Assembly (NCBI GenBank): GCA_028718525.1
Contig: JAQULP010000006.1
Coordinates: 40,458 to 104,457, forward strand
DNA from: Sulfuricurvum sp.
GTDB taxonomy: Bacteria; Campylobacterota; Campylobacteria; Campylobacterales; Sulfurimonadaceae
Direction: 5' to 3'
DNA: 64,000 nt
How positions within the stretch are numbered: position 1 is the first letter of the stretch; each line of letters begins with the position of its first letter. Below, piece after piece: positions 22,418 through 32,755 of the stretch. The notes beneath the pieces are model-generated. The model did not search any database, was not told the DNA's origin, and saw only the letters and a list, made by a program, of their open reading frames with translations. The position numbers were made by a program, and so were the translations under genes.

Positions 22418-24784
22418 TTACTGGCACCCTTCACACTCCATCGAACGGTCTGCTGTATCCTGCTTTTGCTCCGGTGATTGAGAGCGGAGATAGTAGGTCG
22501 ATTTGAGCCCCAGTTTCCATGCAAGCATGTAAATATCGTTGAGATATTTCCCGCTGGCACGGTCTAGGGTGATAAAGATATTGAGACTTTGCCCCTGATC
22601 AATCCATTTTTGACGGATAGCCGCCGCTTTGACGAGGATCGTCTGATCGAGGTCATACGCCGGTGTATAATAGCTCCACGTATCCGGGCTGAGTTTTGGT
22701 GCGACGACCGGAATCAATCCCGAAAGATTCTCTTCAAACCACTTGCGTTTGTAGATCGGCTCGATCGTCTGTGTTGTTCCGGTGAGAATCGAGATTGAAC
22801 TCGTCGGGGCGATTGCCATCAAATAACCGTTACGCATCCCCTGACGTTTAATCGTTTCACGTAGAACATCCCATTCGTAATTCGGGGCAAACAATCCGCC
22901 GCGATCGACAAGATTAAGCACCTCTGCCGTAGCATGATCCATCGGGAGGATTCCGCGGCTCCATTTTGATCCTTCGTACTCGGCATACGACCCTTTTTCG
23001 ACGGCAAGATCGGAAGAGGCTTTAATCGCGTTGTAACTGACCGCTTCCATCACTTCATCGATTTTGTCGAAATGTTCCTGAGAACCCCATACAATCTTCT
23101 GTTCGGCAAGCATCTGAGCCTCACCCATGACCCCCAAACCGATTGCACGGCTGCGCATATTGGTCCGTTTGACTTTCTCCAACGGATAGAAATTAAGGTC
23201 TATGACGTTATCCAATGCGCGGATCGCAACCGGTACGATGCGGTCGATCTCCTCTTTGCTGTGGATGCGTGAGAGGTTGACCGATGCGAGATTACACACG
23301 GCCGTCGCTCCGTCTACTTTCTCTTTTTCCACAATGTAGATAGAGCGTCCCCCCAGTGAATCGAGCGCCGTTACTTTGTTCGCCGGTTTTTCGATGCCGC
23401 TGTCGACACGGACGATCTCATCCTCTTCAAACGTGAGGAAGGTACCGTCTTCAAATTTAATCTTGATTAGATAGTGATTCGGCTGCGTATTTTGAAAAAT
23501 CTCGGTACATAGGTTCGAACTTCGGATAACACCGCTGTGATCATTCGGATTCGCACGATTGGCACTGTCTTTGAAACAGAGGAACGGACTTCCCGTTTCA
23601 AAATAGGAGGTAAGGATCTTTTTCCACAGGTCTTTGGCTTTTGTGTGTTCTTTAATAATGTTCGGATCCGTTTCAAGTTCGAGATACCGTTTTTCAAATT
23701 CCGCACCGTGAAGCTCACTCAATTCTTTCACATCAAACGGATCAAACATGGTCCAGATTCCGTCTTCGACAATCCGTTTCATGAACATATCGTTGATCCA
23801 AAGGGCAGGGAACAAGTCATGGGCGCGTCGTCGTTCTTCCCCGGAGTTTTTCTTCACATCCAGGAAATCTTTAATATCCATGTGCCACGGTTCCAAATAG
23901 ACGGCTATCGCCCCTTTGCGGGTTCCGAGCTGATCGACGGCAATCGCAATGTCGTTGGTGATTTTTAAAAACGGTACCGTACCGCCGGCCGCATTCTTGT
24001 GTCCGTCGATAAATGAGCCCATAGCGCGGACCTGTGTCCAGTCCCAGCCGATACCGCCGCCGAATTTAGAGAGCAATGCCATCTCTTTGTAGGCATCGAA
24101 AATCCCTTCAATATTATCCGGAGAAGAACCGATGTAGCATGAACTGAGCTGATGACGGGTTGTTCGGGCATTGGAGAGGGTAGGGGTTGCCATCATCACT
24201 TCAAACTTGGACATCATGTCGTAAAACTTTTTCGCCCATCCCTGACGATCGCTTTCGTTTTGGGCCAGGAACATCGCAACGGCCATAAACATGTGCTGAG
24301 GAAGTTCGATCGGATCCCCTTTGCGGTCTTTGATCAGATATCGGTCATAGAGAGTTTTGACCCCGAGATAGTTGAATTCCAAATCCCGCTCAGGGACGAT
24401 ATACGCATCCAAATCACTTAAATCGTATTTCTCTTTGAGCCCCAAAAGGATCCGCCCTTCCGCTTCCCCCCGCTCAAAATAGCTTTTCAAACTGCCATAT
24501 CCGGTAAATCCGTTAACGCGGTGATAAAGATCGTACAAGAATAAGCGCGCCGCGACAAATGTCCAGTTAGGAGAATCGATATCGATTTTATCCACAGCGG
24601 TTTTAATCATCGTTTGTTGGATCTCTTGACTGGTGATACCGTCGCGGAACTGAATCTGCGCATCCACTTCCAATTCACTCTGGGATACGTTAATTAGCCC
24701 TTTTACCGCATCCGAAGTATATTTCTGAATTTTGGTAATGTCCAACGGTTCACGTCGGCCGTTGCGCTTGATAATGGTTAGCAT
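22418..24784 (-). CDS. nrdA: Ribonucleoside-diphosphate reductase alpha subunit
   Basis: N-terminal ATP-cone, TPTLSNARTTRHQLSSCY, SSNLCTEIF, AIAPTSSISILTGTTQTIEPIY, C-terminal CEGCQ. Confidence 0.95.
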   Translation of the reverse strand: MLTIIKRNGRREPLDITKIQKYTSDAVKGLINVSQSELEVDAQIQFRDGITSQEIQQTMIKTAVDKIDIDSPNWTFVAARLFLYDLYHRVNGFTGYGSLKSYFERGEAEGRILLGLKEKYDLSDLDAYIVPERDLEFNYLGVKTLYDRYLIKDRKGDPIELPQHMFMAVAMFLAQNESDRQGWAKKFYDMMSKFEVMMATPTLSNARTTRHQLSSCYIGSSPDNIEGIFDAYKEMALLSKFGGGIGWDWTQVRAMGSFIDGHKNAAGGTVPFLKITNDIAIAVDQLGTRKGAIAVYLEPWHMDIKDFLDVKKNSGEERRRAHDLFPALWINDMFMKRIVEDGIWTMFDPFDVKELSELHGAEFEKRYLELETDPNIIKEHTKAKDLWKKILTSYFETGSPFLCFKDSANRANPNDHSGVIRSSNLCTEIFQNTQPNHYLIKIKFEDGTFLTFEEDEIVRVDSGIEKPANKVTALDSLGGRSIYIVEKEKVDGATAVCNLASVNLSRIHSKEEIDRIVPVAIRALDNVIDLNFYPLEKVKRTNMRSRAIGLGVMGEAQMLAEQKIVWGSQEHFDKIDEVMEAVSYNAIKASSDLAVEKGSYAEYEGSKWSRGILPMDHATAEVLNLVDRGGLFAPNYEWDVLRETIKRQGMRNGYLMAIAPTSSISILTGTTQTIEPIYKRKWFEENLSGLIPVVAPKLSPDTWSYYTPAYDLDQTILVKAAAIRQKWIDQGQSLNIFITLDRASGKYLNDIYMLAWKLGLKSTYYLRSQSPEQKQDTADRSMECEGCQ

Positions 24785-24971
24785 CTCTCTCCCTCAAAAA
24801 TCTTTTATTCTTAAAATGACAAAGGAAATCCCTCTGTCAAACCTTTGTTCCTTAGTAAACTGCTAGGACAAAAGTCTACTTTTCCCCGATGGCGAGGATG
24901 AAAATATGGTGTATTATAATCACTCAATATTGTATTGTTTCTTATAAGAAAACAGACTTTTTTTATGATTA

Positions 24972-26300
24972 TTATTTAAATACCCGTGCAAAAATTTTGT
25001 CTACGTTTTTGGTGTAATAATCATAATTGAAACACTCTCGGATTGCCTCTTCGCTCAAACTTTGGCGTAACTCTTCGTCATCCAACAGATATTGAAGATA
25101 AAGGCTTTCCCCTTTGTCATTTATGGCACTTTTGCCTTGCTGCAACCCTTCCCATACTTTCATCGCGTTGCGCTGTACGATACGGTAGGCATCTTCACGG
25201 CTTACCCCTTTAAGTGGAAGTTCGAGTAAAACGCGCTGAGAGAAAACCAATCCGCCGGTCAGGTTCAGGTTACGCATCATATTTTCCGGATAAACGACAA
25301 GATTGGCAATAACGCTGTTAAAACGGTGAAGCATAAAATCCGCCGTCACAAAACTGTCCGGCAGCCAGAAACGCTCGGTAGAGCTGTGAGAGATATCACG
25401 CTCATGCCATAACGCGACGTTTTCCATTGCAGGAATAACATAGGCGCGGACCATACGGGCTAACCCGGTGATATTTTCGGTCAAGATCGGGTTACGTTTA
25501 TGCGGCATAGCCGATGAGCCCTTTTGCCCTTTGGCAAAAAATTCTTCACATTCATACACTTCGGTACGCTGCCAGTGACGAACCTGTACCGCAAATTTTT
25601 CGATCGAGCTTGCCATCAATGCCAATGCCGAAGCCAAACGTGCGTAACGGTCACGTTGAATAACCTGGTTAGATGCCGGAGCCGGTTTAAGGCCTAACGC
25701 CTCACACGCATACTCTTCAAGTTCTAACAGCGCATGAGCGAAATTCCCCATTGCCCCGGATACTTGGCCGACGCTAATCACTTCCATCGTTTGTTGCAAG
25801 TTTTCCAAATGGCGTGCCATCTCATCGTACCAAACCGCTAACACCAAACCAAAGGTAATCGGCTCACCGTGAATACCGTGTGAACGTCCGACAAGCAATG
25901 TCATCTTATGTTCTTCCGCACGTTTTTTGATCGATTCCATGACCATTTTGACATCTTCGATAATGAGTGCCAACGAGTCGCGCATCTGAAGAGCAACGGC
26001 CGTATCAACCGTATCGGAACTGGTCATACCGTAATGGAACCATCGGCTCTCTTCTCCAAGCGTTTCCGAAACCGATGTCGTGAACGCAATCAAATCGTGT
26101 CGGGTAACCGCTTCGATCTCATCGATCCGCTCTACACTGAACCCTGCATTTTTAACGATTTTTTCCGCATCCTCATCCGGGATAAGCCCTAATTTATTCC
26201 AGGCAACAACTACCGCTTTTTCAACATCGAGCCACGCTTGATATTTTGCCTGAATACTCCATTTGGATTTCATCTCTTCTCTGGCGTAACGATCTACCAT
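24972..26300 (-). CDS. purB: Adenylosuccinate lyase
   Basis: GMTSSDTVDTAVALQ, GRSHGIHGEPITFG, GSSAMPHKRNPI signature. Confidence 0.96.
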   Translation of the reverse strand: MVDRYAREEMKSKWSIQAKYQAWLDVEKAVVVAWNKLGLIPDEDAEKIVKNAGFSVERIDEIEAVTRHDLIAFTTSVSETLGEESRWFHYGMTSSDTVDTAVALQMRDSLALIIEDVKMVMESIKKRAEEHKMTLLVGRSHGIHGEPITFGLVLAVWYDEMARHLENLQQTMEVISVGQVSGAMGNFAHALLELEEYACEALGLKPAPASNQVIQRDRYARLASALALMASSIEKFAVQVRHWQRTEVYECEEFFAKGQKGSSAMPHKRNPILTENITGLARMVRAYVIPAMENVALWHERDISHSSTERFWLPDSFVTADFMLHRFNSVIANLVVYPENMMRNLNLTGGLVFSQRVLLELPLKGVSREDAYRIVQRNAMKVWEGLQQGKSAINDKGESLYLQYLLDDEELRQSLSEEAIRECFNYDYYTKNVDKIFARVFK

Positions 26301-26496
26301 TCTTCAACTCCTTAGTATGCTAAAATGCGATTATTAATTTTGCCTCGTACGAGGCAAGCGTTTGCTGTCGCCTAAAGGCTAAGCTTTCCGCTGCGCTACA
26401 TGTAATCTAGCGGTTAGTATGCCCGAAGAATTTTATTTCTTTGGCGTTCAATTCTAATTAAATAGTCTATCTAACCCTCCCTAAAAAGGAATTAAA

Positions 26497-27414
26497 TTGC
26501 CCTTCGTCACCAAAAAACTCCATGCCCCCGTCCGCCAAAAAGCCTTTTTGTTTTTGATGCACGAATTGGGAATAGCCCAGAGCGAAGCACAGCGTCTCAT
26601 CTCGAAAGGGAGACTCTCCCAAAACGGTATTGTTATGGCTAACAATGCGGGATATATCGAGGGGGAATTTGACTTCATCTGTTTTGAACCGTTGACGCTG
26701 GGACTTCATCCGACATTTATTGCAGAAGAGTTTGCCGTCTACGATAAACCAAGCGGATTGCTCGTCCATCCCCAGAATCGTCACACCCCGTACTCTTTGA
26801 ATGATGAGATCAAACACCGCTTCGGCAGTGATGCCAATATCACCCACCGAATTGATCAGGAGACGAGCGGACTTGTTTTGGCAGCTCGGAATAAAACCAG
26901 TGAACGTGTTTTAAAAATGATGTTTGAAGAGCGTGAAATAACCAAGCGTTATTTGGCAATGGTCAAAGGGCATTTAAAAGAATCTCTCGATATTCAAGAA
27001 CCGCTGCTTCGACGCGAAGATTCCAGTTCCATCATACGGATGATCGTACGGGTTCATCCTGAGGGGAAAGCTTCTCGCACCTTTATTAAGCCTTTGCACT
27101 ATTTTCCGGATACCGATACCACTTTGGTAGAGGCATCTCCTTATACCGGTAGACAACATCAAATACGGGTCCATTTGTTTCACGTGAAACATCCGATCGT
27201 CGGAGATCCTATCTATAATCAAGATGAAAAAGATGCCGTTCGCTTTCTCGATCGCGAGATGTCTCCTGAAGAGCGTTTTGAAAACACCGGGGCATCCCGT
27301 CTGCTTCTTCATGCCCATTCACTAGAATTTTCCTATGGGGACAACCCTTATCATATTGTCTCCCAAGAAGATTTTGTAAGCCAATGTTTTCATGCCATGG
27401 CTTTATCACGATAA
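26497..27414 (+). CDS. RluA family pseudouridine synthase, copy 1
   Basis: S4-like N-terminus; THRIDQETSGLVLAARNKT, ASPYTGRQHQIRVHLFHVKHPIVGDPIY; TTG start. Confidence 0.9.
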   Translation: MPFVTKKLHAPVRQKAFLFLMHELGIAQSEAQRLISKGRLSQNGIVMANNAGYIEGEFDFICFEPLTLGLHPTFIAEEFAVYDKPSGLLVHPQNRHTPYSLNDEIKHRFGSDANITHRIDQETSGLVLAARNKTSERVLKMMFEEREITKRYLAMVKGHLKESLDIQEPLLRREDSSSIIRMIVRVHPEGKASRTFIKPLHYFPDTDTTLVEASPYTGRQHQIRVHLFHVKHPIVGDPIYNQDEKDAVRFLDREMSPEERFENTGASRLLLHAHSLEFSYGDNPYHIVSQEDFVSQCFHAMALSR

Positions 27415-27447
27415 CGATTTAACTACTCTATCGATAAAGGAATTTGT

Positions 27448-28371
27448 GTGCCGTTTGTCACTAAAAAAATGCATGTGCCAGCACCTCAAAAAGCGCTCAA
27501 CGTTTTAATGAATGAACTTGCCCTATCACGAAGCGAAGCACAGCGTTATATTTCAAGAGGGCGTCTTACCCAAAACGGCGTGATAATGGACGATCAGTTC
27601 GGGATGATAGAGGGTGATATCGAGGTGATCTGTTTTGAACCGTTATCGTATGGATTCAAACCGATGTTTGTCACTAACGACTTTGCAGTCTATGACAAAC
27701 CCAGCGGTTTATGTGTCCATCCCAATAGCCGTAAATCAGGCTATTCACTCAATGACGAGATCAAACACACTTTTGGAAATGGTGCTAACGCGACGCACCG
27801 TATCGATCAGGAGACTAGCGGTTTGGTTTTGGTTTCACTCCACAAACAGGGGGAACCTGTTTTAAAGAAGTTATTTTCGCAGCGCCTCATCCACAAACGT
27901 TATCTTGCAATGGTGAAAGGGCATGTGGAACAAACAATCGATATTCAAGAACCGATATTGCGCAACGATCATCCGAACCTTTTAATCAGCATGGTCGTAA
28001 AAATAGATTCCGAAGGAAAAAATGCCCATACGATTATCACCCCGTTACGCTATTTTCCCGAATACGATATGACCCTTGTCGAAGCATCTCCGTTAACCGG
28101 CCGTACCCATCAGATACGGGTACATTTGTTTCACGTGAAACATCCGATCATCGGCGATCCGGTTTATGGTCAAGATCCTGCCGATGTGACTCGCTACATT
28201 AACAAAGAACTTTCACGGGAAGAGAGATTAGCGAAAAGCGGATCGATCCGTCTTCTGCTACATGCTCATTCACTGGAATTTGAGTACGAGGGGGTTCATC
28301 ATCGTATCGTTTCCGAAAAGGATTTCATAGCAGAATGTTTTGAAGCGATGAAACTCAATCATCCCCTCTGA
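27448..28371 (+). CDS. RluA family pseudouridine synthase, copy 2
   Basis: THRIDQETSGLVLVSLHK, ASPLTGRTHQIRVHLFHVKHPIIGDPVY; GTG start; adjacent paralog of copy 1. Confidence 0.9.
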   Translation: MPFVTKKMHVPAPQKALNVLMNELALSRSEAQRYISRGRLTQNGVIMDDQFGMIEGDIEVICFEPLSYGFKPMFVTNDFAVYDKPSGLCVHPNSRKSGYSLNDEIKHTFGNGANATHRIDQETSGLVLVSLHKQGEPVLKKLFSQRLIHKRYLAMVKGHVEQTIDIQEPILRNDHPNLLISMVVKIDSEGKNAHTIITPLRYFPEYDMTLVEASPLTGRTHQIRVHLFHVKHPIIGDPVYGQDPADVTRYINKELSREERLAKSGSIRLLLHAHSLEFEYEGVHHRIVSEKDFIAECFEAMKLNHPL

Positions 28372-30154
28372 TATATCGTTGACGTTTTGCCTCTTTTATT
28401 TTACGGATATCTACCAGAATATATCCGTCGATACAATTGTTAAATTCGGTATCAATTCCAAAGTCCATAAATTCTACTCCTCCCTCTTCACATAATTCAC
28501 TGTATTGTTTATAGAGGGTAGGCACCGAAACGTCAAGTGCTTTTAAATAGTCTTTGAGACGTTTAAAGTCCTCCGTATAATTGTCGCCGACAAACAGTGT
28601 TTTAAATTCGTTTTGAACATATTCCGATAGGTGAAACGGCGATTTGGCTCTAACCATTGTATGTTCGGAACCAAAATAGAGCGTATAGAAATAGACCAAA
28701 GCTTCTTGGGCATGTTTAGGGAAACTGCCGGATATACTGACAGGTCCCATCATGTATTTAATTTGAGGATTATGACTCAGATAGGCACCGATCCCTTGCC
28801 ATAAATAATCAAGTGCTCTGCTTCCCCAATATTTCGGCTGAACAAAACTGCGTCCCAGTTCAATGGCATCTTCCAAGATGGGTTCGAATTTTTCACACAT
28901 ATCGCACAAATCGGACATATATAACCCTTCTTGTCCCAACCAAGAAAGGATCCATCCGCATTCACCGATACGATAGGCTCCGGCTATCTCCAATTCTTCA
29001 TCGTCCCATAAAACCAGATGATGATAGTAGCGGTCATAATTGTCGATATCGCGTGCATTGCCGCTCCCTTCACCCACTTTACGAAAAGAATATTCACGGA
29101 GCCGTCCTATCTCATTAAGAATATTGGGACCGTTTTCATGTTCAATCAGATAAATCTGTTTGTTGTCGCTTGTTAATCCCAGCAGTTCACCTTTTCGTAA
29201 TTCCGATCGCAATTCCTGGCGCGATACCGGGTGGGCAATAGAACATTCGGTAGGGTAGATCCCTTTTTTCCCTTTGGCAATACGAAGCATATGTTTTCTA
29301 AACATTCGTGCATGTCTTTTTTCCGTAAGATTAAAATCACTCAATGCTTTGATATTGACCATTTCACCAATCGTAAAATCAAATACCCGGTTACGGGAAC
29401 AAAAAATTTCGTGACTTAGAAGCAATGCCCCCAACGGTTTATAAATCCATGATGCCGCATAAAACAACGGGCTGTTTTTCCCTTTGATATGGATTGGGAG
29501 GATAGGTGTGGCATTGCGCTTGGCAAACTTTATAAATCCCCCTTTCCATATCCCTTCTTTGATACCGAACAGTCCGGCACGCGAAACTTCTCCCGAAGGG
29601 AAAAAGATAACTACCCCTTCTGATTGCAAAGCATTGTCAATTTGACGTAACGCATGTTTGGAAACTCTGTCATTGAAATTATCGACACCGATGATAAACT
29701 CTTTGAGCTGGGTAATTTCGCTTAGCATCCTATTCGCAACTATTTTTACTTTTTTATCCTGACGTACATTGCACACCATCTGTATCAAGCATAATGCGTC
29801 CAATGCCCCCAACGGATGATTAGCGACAATAATCACTTTCCCCATTGTCGGAATATTTTCAATTTGTCGATGAATGGTTTTATAGGAGACATTTAAATAT
29901 TGCAAAACCGCATCAATAAATTCAAGACCGGTTTTCTCCTGATGTATTTCCATAAAACGGTTAATCGATTTCTCGTGAAGAAGTATTCGGGCCAATCCCA
30001 CAATCGTTTTATTCACCGGGGATGGATAACGAAAAATAGCCGGATGTTCTTTTCGTAAAATTAATTCTGCATTGACCATATGATAACCCTTTGAGTAAGG
30101 TAGACAATTATTCATATACCTTATTTTTGAAACAGTAAATAAATCACGTTTCAA
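28355..30154 (-). CDS. Fused lysophospholipid acyltransferase-like/OlsB-like GNAT protein (OlsF-like)
   Basis: N-terminal NHPLGALD (NHx4D acyltransferase motif) and FFPSGEVSR; C-terminal OlsB-like YDRYYHHLVLWDDEELEIAGAYRIGE and LGRSFVQPKYWGSRALDYLWQGIG. Start may be 30079. Confidence 0.75.
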   Translation of the reverse strand: MKRDLFTVSKIRYMNNCLPYSKGYHMVNAELILRKEHPAIFRYPSPVNKTIVGLARILLHEKSINRFMEIHQEKTGLEFIDAVLQYLNVSYKTIHRQIENIPTMGKVIIVANHPLGALDALCLIQMVCNVRQDKKVKIVANRMLSEITQLKEFIIGVDNFNDRVSKHALRQIDNALQSEGVVIFFPSGEVSRAGLFGIKEGIWKGGFIKFAKRNATPILPIHIKGKNSPLFYAASWIYKPLGALLLSHEIFCSRNRVFDFTIGEMVNIKALSDFNLTEKRHARMFRKHMLRIAKGKKGIYPTECSIAHPVSRQELRSELRKGELLGLTSDNKQIYLIEHENGPNILNEIGRLREYSFRKVGEGSGNARDIDNYDRYYHHLVLWDDEELEIAGAYRIGECGWILSWLGQEGLYMSDLCDMCEKFEPILEDAIELGRSFVQPKYWGSRALDYLWQGIGAYLSHNPQIKYMMGPVSISGSFPKHAQEALVYFYTLYFGSEHTMVRAKSPFHLSEYVQNEFKTLFVGDNYTEDFKRLKDYLKALDVSVPTLYKQYSELCEEGGVEFMDFGIDTEFNNCIDGYILVDIRKIKEAKRQRYIRGDD

Positions 30155-30566
30155 TGAGATTACCTTAGGATTACCGGGCGATTACATTCTTGTAAAATAA
30201 AAAAAATATCCATTGATGTGAATAACTTTTTTAAACATCCTGATTAACAATATAGATTACAATTAAAATCGTTGAAAGTCCCTAAAATAGGGGGTTTAAA
30301 CATGGTTAAAGAAAGACGGTTTCAGGATTATTTTATATAAAAAAATTCTGAAATAAGTAAAAACAAGAGCCCTGATTATGAAAAATAGGAACTTACTTAT
30401 TCACAATACACTCACAGTGTGAATATTACACACTTAGAAAAAAAATTTGCAGTTTTTTAAATATTCAGAAATGTTTTAGATGCTTAACACAAATCAACAC
30501 TTAATCTGAGGATCAACCAAAAATTATTAAGCGTCTCTAAGACTCTTTAGATACACTTACATTCTA

Positions 30567-30600
30567 AACGGCTTTCCTGGTGTGTCAGCCGTTTTTATGC
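30567..30600. terminator. Hairpin near the ruvC 3' side
   Basis: AAACGGCT…AGCCGTTTTTA; the U-tract is better on the plus strand. Confidence 0.5.
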
Positions 30601-30624
30601 TCCGCTTCTTACCCACTGCAAAAA

Positions 30625-31134
30625 TCAAACCTTTTTTAAACCCGTTTTATTTTGCTGATTCAACTCGAGCTTCACCCTTTGAGCATGGGCGATAGCAACC
30701 GCCATCGCATCGGTGATGTCAAGAGGCTTGATCTCTTTTGTTATTCCTAAAATCTGTTTGACCATAAACGCTACCTGCTCTTTAGCCGCTTTCGCTTTTC
30801 CCGTTAGCGCTTTTTTTACCTGCAAGGGTGTGTATTCGGCAAACATCCCATACTCCTGCAAAAGTTTTAACATGATTGCTCCCCGAAATTGTGCAAGTTT
30901 CAATACGGTTTTAGGATTGTGGGCATAAAAAATATCTTCCATAGCTACTTCATCGATTTTATGCACGTGGAACAATTGTTCAATCGCTTCAGCCACTTGG
31001 GGAATTTGATATTGGAGGGTTTCACTTTTAATTTTTATGAGTCCCGCTTCAATCAGGCGCAATTTTTGTCCCTCTATCGCTACTATGGCATATCCGCAAT
31101 TTCGCGTTCCCGGATCTATCCCTAAAATATTCAT
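30625..31134 (-). CDS. ruvC: Holliday junction resolvase RuvC
   Basis: [55 protein letters not shown]. Confidence 0.96.
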   Translation of the reverse strand: MNILGIDPGTRNCGYAIVAIEGQKLRLIEAGLIKIKSETLQYQIPQVAEAIEQLFHVHKIDEVAMEDIFYAHNPKTVLKLAQFRGAIMLKLLQEYGMFAEYTPLQVKKALTGKAKAAKEQVAFMVKQILGITKEIKPLDITDAMAVAIAHAQRVKLELNQQNKTGLKKV

Positions 31135-31143
31135 ATTTTTCCC

Positions 31144-31230
31144 TATTCACATCGGTGAATATATTTATTCACCTCTTCTTTGAGGCTAATTATAGGCAAA
31201 TATTGCTATTATTCACATCACTATTCACAG
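31144..31230. other. oriC1: Putative oriC1 (DnaA-box cluster upstream of dnaA)
   Basis: Five TTCAC/GTGAA cores: 31146-31150, 31155-31159(-), 31168-31172, 31212-31216, 31224-31228. Confidence 0.75.
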
Positions 31231-31243
31231 GGTAAGGGAAAAG

Positions 31244-32572
31244 ATGAATTCAATCGGAAAGCAAGTTTTAAATGCTCTCAAGGGGGAGATTAATGAAATC
31301 GATTACCAGCGCTACATTAAACAACTCACTTATGATGAGAGTGAATCCAAAAGTAATTTAGCCATTTTTCGTGCTCCCAATCCATTAATCGCTAATTGGG
31401 TCCGGACAAAATTTGCGGATAAAATTGCCCACCTTTTTGAAATTAAAACCAATGTTAAACCGACCGTATCCATTTTGGTTCAATCATCATCGGCTCCCGT
31501 TTCGGCACAAAACCCTTCCGTACCGGCCAATACGGAACGTCCAAGCGGCTCACTCCTTAATCCCTCATTCACCTTTCAAAACTTTGTCGTGGGGGATTCC
31601 AATAATTTTGCATTTATCGCCGCGAAAAACGTGAGCGAAAAACCGGGAGTCGTATACAACCCCCTCTTTATTTACGGCGGTGTAGGATTGGGGAAAACCC
31701 ACTTGATGCAATCGGTTGGAAATGTGATGCTTTCTCAGGGAAAAACCGTCATCTATACCTCGGTAGAACAATTTTTAAACGACTTTACCCGCCACCTGAG
31801 CAATCGGACGATGGACCGTTTTAAAGACAAATACCGCAAGTGTGATTTGCTACTGATCGATGATATTCAGTTTTTAAGCAATAAAAACCAGATTCAAGAG
31901 GAATTTTTTCATACGTTTGATGCATTGCGTAATGAAAACAAGCAAATTATTATCACCTCCGATAAGCCTCCCAAAAAAATCGGAGGGCTTGAAGAGCGGT
32001 TAAAAAGCCGTTTTGAATCCGGCCTTGTAGCCGATATCCAGCCTCCTGAACTCGAAACCAAAATTGAGATCATCAAGAAAAAGTGTGAAATCAACCGTGT
32101 TAAACTCGATCGCGAAGTTATCAATTACGTTGCAACGATTATTGAAAACAATACCCGCGAAATCGAAGGGATCCTCTCAAAACTCAATGCCTATTCACAA
32201 CTCATGGGGGTTGATATCACTATCGAATTTGCCCGAAATGTTCTCAAAGAACAAATGGCCGAAAAACGGAGCAATATCACGACCGACCTTATAATGGATA
32301 CCGTGGCCAAAGAGCTCAATATCAAACCGAGTGAAATACGTTCCAAAAGCCGGAACAGCAATATCGTATACGCAAGACGAATCGCTATTTATCTCTCACG
32401 ATCCCTCACACCCAACTCGATGCCTCAACTGGCCCAATATTTTGGAATGAAAGATCATACCGCCGTTAGTCATACCATGAAGAAAATCCAGGAACTCATG
32501 AAAAATGACGAAGATTTTCGGGTTAAAGTTGAAGAGCTCTCCAATAAAGTCTCTATCGCGACTCCTGAATAA
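31244..32572 (+). CDS. dnaA: Chromosomal replication initiator DnaA
   Basis: NPLFIYGGVGLGKTHLMQSVGN, LLLIDDIQFLSNK, C-terminal ARRIAIYLSRSLTPNSMPQLAQYFGMKDHTAVSH. Confidence 0.98.
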   Translation: MNSIGKQVLNALKGEINEIDYQRYIKQLTYDESESKSNLAIFRAPNPLIANWVRTKFADKIAHLFEIKTNVKPTVSILVQSSSAPVSAQNPSVPANTERPSGSLLNPSFTFQNFVVGDSNNFAFIAAKNVSEKPGVVYNPLFIYGGVGLGKTHLMQSVGNVMLSQGKTVIYTSVEQFLNDFTRHLSNRTMDRFKDKYRKCDLLLIDDIQFLSNKNQIQEEFFHTFDALRNENKQIIITSDKPPKKIGGLEERLKSRFESGLVADIQPPELETKIEIIKKKCEINRVKLDREVINYVATIIENNTREIEGILSKLNAYSQLMGVDITIEFARNVLKEQMAEKRSNITTDLIMDTVAKELNIKPSEIRSKSRNSNIVYARRIAIYLSRSLTPNSMPQLAQYFGMKDHTAVSHTMKKIQELMKNDEDFRVKVEELSNKVSIATPE

Positions 32573-32614
32573 TATTTTCTGTTTGTAAAGCCGATTTAAA
32601 AAAGCTATAATTCG

Positions 32615-32755
32615 TACTAAGTGAATAGATGTGAATGAAAAAGAATCGGTTCATCACATCGCTAAAGCAGGAGAGAAGGGTGTTTGGGGTCTGTTTTCAC
32701 CCATTCACACCCCCTTATTACTAACTACTACAATTAATGCTATTAAATATAAAAG
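32615..32755. other. oriC2: Putative oriC2 (dnaA-dnaN intergenic)
   Basis: TTCAC/GTGAA cores at 32621-32625(-), 32631-32635(-), 32696-32700, 32704-32708, followed by AT-rich ttattactaactactacaattaatgctattaaatat. Confidence 0.7.

Noticed and set aside
26425-26445. TCTAGCGGTTAG as part of a tRNA
   Set aside because: No acceptor stem, anticodon arm or T-arm (GGTTCGA) can be assembled around it
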